Source: an uncultured bacterium (GTDB taxonomy: Bacteria > Cyanobacteriota > Vampirovibrionia > Gastranaerophilales > Gastranaerophilaceae). From it: a DNA stretch of 6,911 bases. The stretch lies in NCBI GenBank assembly GCA_937894665.1, contig CALAWF010000049.1:1-6911 (forward strand), written 5' to 3'. Under the pieces are notes generated by a model that was not told the DNA's origin, did no database searches, and saw only the letters and a program-made list of their open reading frames with translations. Shown here one piece after another: positions 5,224 through 6,911 of this stretch. Made by a program: the position numbers and the translations under genes. Each line of letters starts with the position of its first letter. Within the stretch, counting starts at the first letter, position 1.

Positions 5224-6216
5224 ATGCACAGAATTACATTAATTAATGGCGATGGTATAGGTCCGGAAATTTCTCAGAGTGTTATGGATATTATTAAGGC
5301 TTCCGGGTTAGAGATTGATTGGGATATTCAGACTGCCGGAGCCGATGTGATTGAACAAGAAGGAACTCCTTTGCCAAAACGTGTTCTTGATTCTGTGCGA
5401 AAAAATAAAGTTGCTCTGAAAGCTCCTGTTACAACTCCAATTGGAAAAGGTTTTCGTTCTGTGAATGTTCAGTTGAGAAAAGAGTTAGATTTGTTTGCAA
5501 ATTTAAGACCTTGCAAAAATCTTCCGGGGGTTAAAACAAGATTTGATGGTGTTAATTTGGTTGTTGTAAGGGAAAACACCGAAGATTTATATGCCGGAGT
5601 TGAAAAACAAATTGATGATGATACTGCTCATAGCATAAAAATTATTACAAGAGGGGCTTCCGAAAGAATTTGTAAGTTTGCTTTTGATTATGCTGTTAAA
5701 AATGACAGGCATGAAGTTTGTTGTGTTACAAAGGCAAATATCATGAAATTGTCTGACGGTTTATTTTTAGAATGTTTTAGAAAAATTTCTCAGGATTATC
5801 CGCAAATTAAACCAAGAGAAATTTTAGTAGATAATTTGTGTATGCAGTTAGTTCAAGCCCCAACCAGATTTGATGTTTTAGTTTTACCTAATTTGTATGG
5901 TGATATAGTTTCAGATTTAACTGCGGGATTGATTGGAGGACTTGGAGTTGCCCAAGGTGCAAATATTGGTTTAGATTGTGCGGTATTTGAACCTGTTCAT
6001 GGTTCTGCTCCTGATATAAAAGGTCAAAATAAGGCTAATCCAACGGCTTTACTTTTGTCTGCAGTTGAAATGTTGAAATACATTGGTGAAAAAACATATG
6101 CCGTGAAAATTGAAAAAGCCTTGTTTAAAACTCTTTCAGAAGGATTTAAGACTTCTGACTTAGGCGGTAATCTTTCTACTACAGAATTTACTCAAAAAGT
6201 TATTGAGAATTTGTAG
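5224..6216 (+). CDS. icd: Isocitrate dehydrogenase, NAD-dependent type, 330 aa
   Basis: A cytoplasmic beta-decarboxylating dehydrogenase of the isocitrate/isopropylmalate family, converting isocitrate to 2-oxoglutarate with loss of CO2. The N-terminus ITLINGDGIGPEI is diagnostic of the family. Isocitrate-binding residues are in place: RSVNVQLR (Ser79, Asn81, Arg85, matching Ser113/Asn115/Arg119 of E. coli Icd), NLRP (Arg95), VVVRENTEDLYAG (Arg116, Tyr123) and TKANIMK (Lys170). The metal-binding aspartates are Asp203, Asp227 and Asp231, the last two in LPNLYGDIVSDLTAG. HGSAPDIKGQNKANP (259-273) carries Asp264 where NADP enzymes have Lys, pointing to NAD. The S-x-N pattern argues against isopropylmalate dehydrogenase (LeuB), and the closest relatives are the short NAD-IDH/IDH3-like enzymes of similar length. 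It appears to be a single-gene transcript. Without sight of the other TCA genes, a biosynthetic role (2-oxoglutarate for glutamate) is inferred. Confidence 0.92.
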   Translation: MHRITLINGDGIGPEISQSVMDIIKASGLEIDWDIQTAGADVIEQEGTPLPKRVLDSVRKNKVALKAPVTTPIGKGFRSVNVQLRKELDLFANLRPCKNLPGVKTRFDGVNLVVVRENTEDLYAGVEKQIDDDTAHSIKIITRGASERICKFAFDYAVKNDRHEVCCVTKANIMKLSDGLFLECFRKISQDYPQIKPREILVDNLCMQLVQAPTRFDVLVLPNLYGDIVSDLTAGLIGGLGVAQGANIGLDCAVFEPVHGSAPDIKGQNKANPTALLLSAVEMLKYIGEKTYAVKIEKALFKTLSEGFKTSDLGGNLSTTEFTQKVIENL

Positions 6217-6302
6217 GAAAGTCTATAAGTCAATAAGTTTATAACAGAAGGGCTTTAAGAGACTATGACACTAAGGCACTAAGTTCGTTATGTAATTAAT
6301 CC

Positions 6303-6366
6303 GTCATTCTGAGGGATAAACGGTTGAATTAGTGATATTATTTAGCAAATTTACCCGAAGAATCTC
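6303..6366. repeat. Interspersed repeat, copy A, split by about 43 bases
   Basis: GTCATTCTGAG (6303-6313) matches the left end of copy B, and GAAGAATCTC (6357-6366) matches its right end up to GAATC. The central part is replaced by unrelated AT-rich sequence. This looks like a copy interrupted by an insertion, or two half elements. Confidence 0.5.
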
Positions 6367-6382
6367 TAACTAAACAAATTTG

Positions 6383-6409
6383 GTCATTCTGAGCGAAGCG
6401 AAGAATCCA
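6383..6409. repeat. Interspersed repeat, copy B (intact)
   Basis: GTCATTCTGAG followed directly by CGAAGCGAAGAATCC. ATTCT and AGAAT form inverted ends, so a small hairpin is possible. I recall near-identical intergenic elements from genomes of several bacterial phyla. No coding role is apparent. Confidence 0.65.
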
Positions 6410-6541
6410 GCTATTTTTTTCGAATGCGAACCGTTGAACTCATCAGGGGTGAGGAAAATTTGCAATGTAAAGAACTTATTCCCTTATTTCCATATTCCTG
6501 ATTGCCTTTTATAATTTTATAGCTGACATTCTCAAAAGCAG

Positions 6542-6561
6542 GTCGGCTTTACTAAGCCGAC
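6542..6561 (-). terminator. Terminator hairpin after the pseudopilin-like gene
   Basis: GTCGGCTT and AAGCCGAC form a perfect 8-bp GC-rich stem with a 4-base loop, 18 bases past the stop codon of the minus-strand gene at the right edge. On the minus strand the stem is followed by CTGCTTTTGAG, so the T-tract is weak. It may also stop plus-strand transcripts from the isocitrate dehydrogenase gene. Confidence 0.6.
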
Positions 6562-6578
6562 ATAAATAATGTATGAGC

Positions 6579-6911
6579 TTATTTTCTCTTCCAAAGAGCA
6601 TCAGGAATTTGCCAACTGTTTGATGCAATCATTTGCAAACAAAAATATCCATCCCCTCGTAAGCAGTTTGTATTTACTTCTGCTTGGGTTTTGTTATGTC
6701 CCGCAGGTACCAGTCCGTCATCATTCCAAACTAATATAAATATATCTTTTCCCATTTTGTTTGGTTTTTTGTCGCCATTGGCATCAAAGTAAAAAGTTAG
6801 TCCATCACTATCTGTTGTAATCCCAAAGGATTCCATATCTCCTGCGGTATTCCCATCAATATTGAACATTGAACCGTTTGCAATTTTGAAGGTTACAATA
6901 TTTCCGCCGAT
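6579..6911 (-). CDS. Type IV pilin / type II secretion pseudopilin-like protein, N-terminus beyond window
   Basis: The frame is open to the right edge, giving 110 visible residues. An internal ATG at 6869 is not likely to be the true start. The visible part begins IGGNIVTFKIANGSMFNIDG. It then carries LTFYFDANGDKKPNKMGKDI, the Asp/Asn-Gly loop followed by PNxxGxDxF that is typical of the calcium-binding C-terminal region of GspG/GspH-like pseudopilins. The end has two cysteines (NTNCLRGDGYFC), which could form a disulphide, and finishes WQIPDALWKRK. The defining N-terminal prepilin cleavage site and hydrophobic helix lie outside the window, so the assignment rests on the C-terminal domain only. 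Gastranaerophilales genomes, as I recall, encode many such proteins. The product would be inserted in the membrane and assembled into a pilus or pseudopilus. It converges with the isocitrate dehydrogenase gene and is followed by a strong hairpin. Confidence 0.75.
   Translation of the reverse strand: MGGNIVTFKIANGSMFNIDGNTAGDMESFGITTDSDGLTFYFDANGDKKPNKMGKDIFILVWNDDGLVPAGHNKTQAEVNTNCLRGDGYFCLQMIASNSWQIPDALWKRK

Larger units (their letters stand above)
6217..6541. other. Noncoding gap between convergent genes
   Basis: No gene or RNA gene is evident. The gap holds a tandem octamer CACTAAGg/CACTAAGt (6269-6284), two copies of an interspersed repeat (listed separately) and AT-rich filler. No clear intrinsic terminator follows the isocitrate dehydrogenase stop codon on the plus strand before the hairpin at 6542-6561. 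Confidence 0.6.

Noticed and set aside
5224..6216. 3-isopropylmalate dehydrogenase (leuB)
   Set aside because: The S-x-N motif (Ser79, Asn81) and the NLRP and VVVRENTEDLY segments match isocitrate-specific enzymes, and no leucine genes are nearby.
1..6911. CRISPR array, tRNA, rRNA or insertion sequence
   Set aside because: I saw no regularly spaced direct repeats, cloverleaf, rRNA motif, transposase reading frame or terminal inverted repeats on either strand.

Overview
The window is AT-rich, with short intergenic gaps, genes on both strands and strong AAGGAG or GGAGG ribosome binding sites. Two protein families look like those I associate from memory with gut Gastranaerophilales (Melainabacteria/Vampirovibrionia, the non-photosynthetic relatives of Cyanobacteria). 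One is the pseudopilin-like C-terminus with an NGDKKPNKMGKD loop. The other is the large protein starting MGMSASQGRLL and ending NIERSFKVFS. That taxonomic placement is an inference and was not computed.

Layout from left to right. 1-1783 (-): most of a class III anaerobic ribonucleotide reductase (nrdD), cut by the left edge before its glycyl-radical domain. 1784-1990 (-): its roughly 170-nt leader, which holds a short class-II-like cobalamin riboswitch aptamer (about 1850-1950) and, just before the start codon, a hairpin that can bury the Shine-Dalgarno sequence. 1988-2430: palindromes, a doubtful 65-codon ORF and a noncoding stretch containing a segment that resembles a Cas9 tracrRNA anti-repeat. 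2431-2991 (-): a 186-aa protein of unknown function with a faint CheD-like Cys/His pattern. 3075-3097: a clear intrinsic terminator. 3197-3373 (-): a 58-aa small gene whose frame continues sensibly past an in-frame TAA. 3374-3597: a divergent promoter region. 3598-5121 (+): a large helical, coiled-coil-ended protein of unknown function. 5224-6216 (+): NAD-type isocitrate dehydrogenase. 6217-6578: noncoding, with two copies of an interspersed repeat and a terminator hairpin. 6579-6911 (-): the C-terminal part of a pseudopilin-like protein, cut by the right edge.

The genes do not form one pathway. nrdD supplies deoxyribonucleotides without oxygen or B12, and its leader suggests it is turned down when cobalamin is available, as expected if the genome also carries a B12-dependent class II reductase. 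Isocitrate dehydrogenase would make 2-oxoglutarate. The pseudopilin-like gene belongs to a pilus or type II secretion type of apparatus. I see no complete novel multigene system. The best leads are the riboswitch-nrdD unit, the tracrRNA-like segment, the CheD-like hypothetical protein and the split repeat near 6303-6409.
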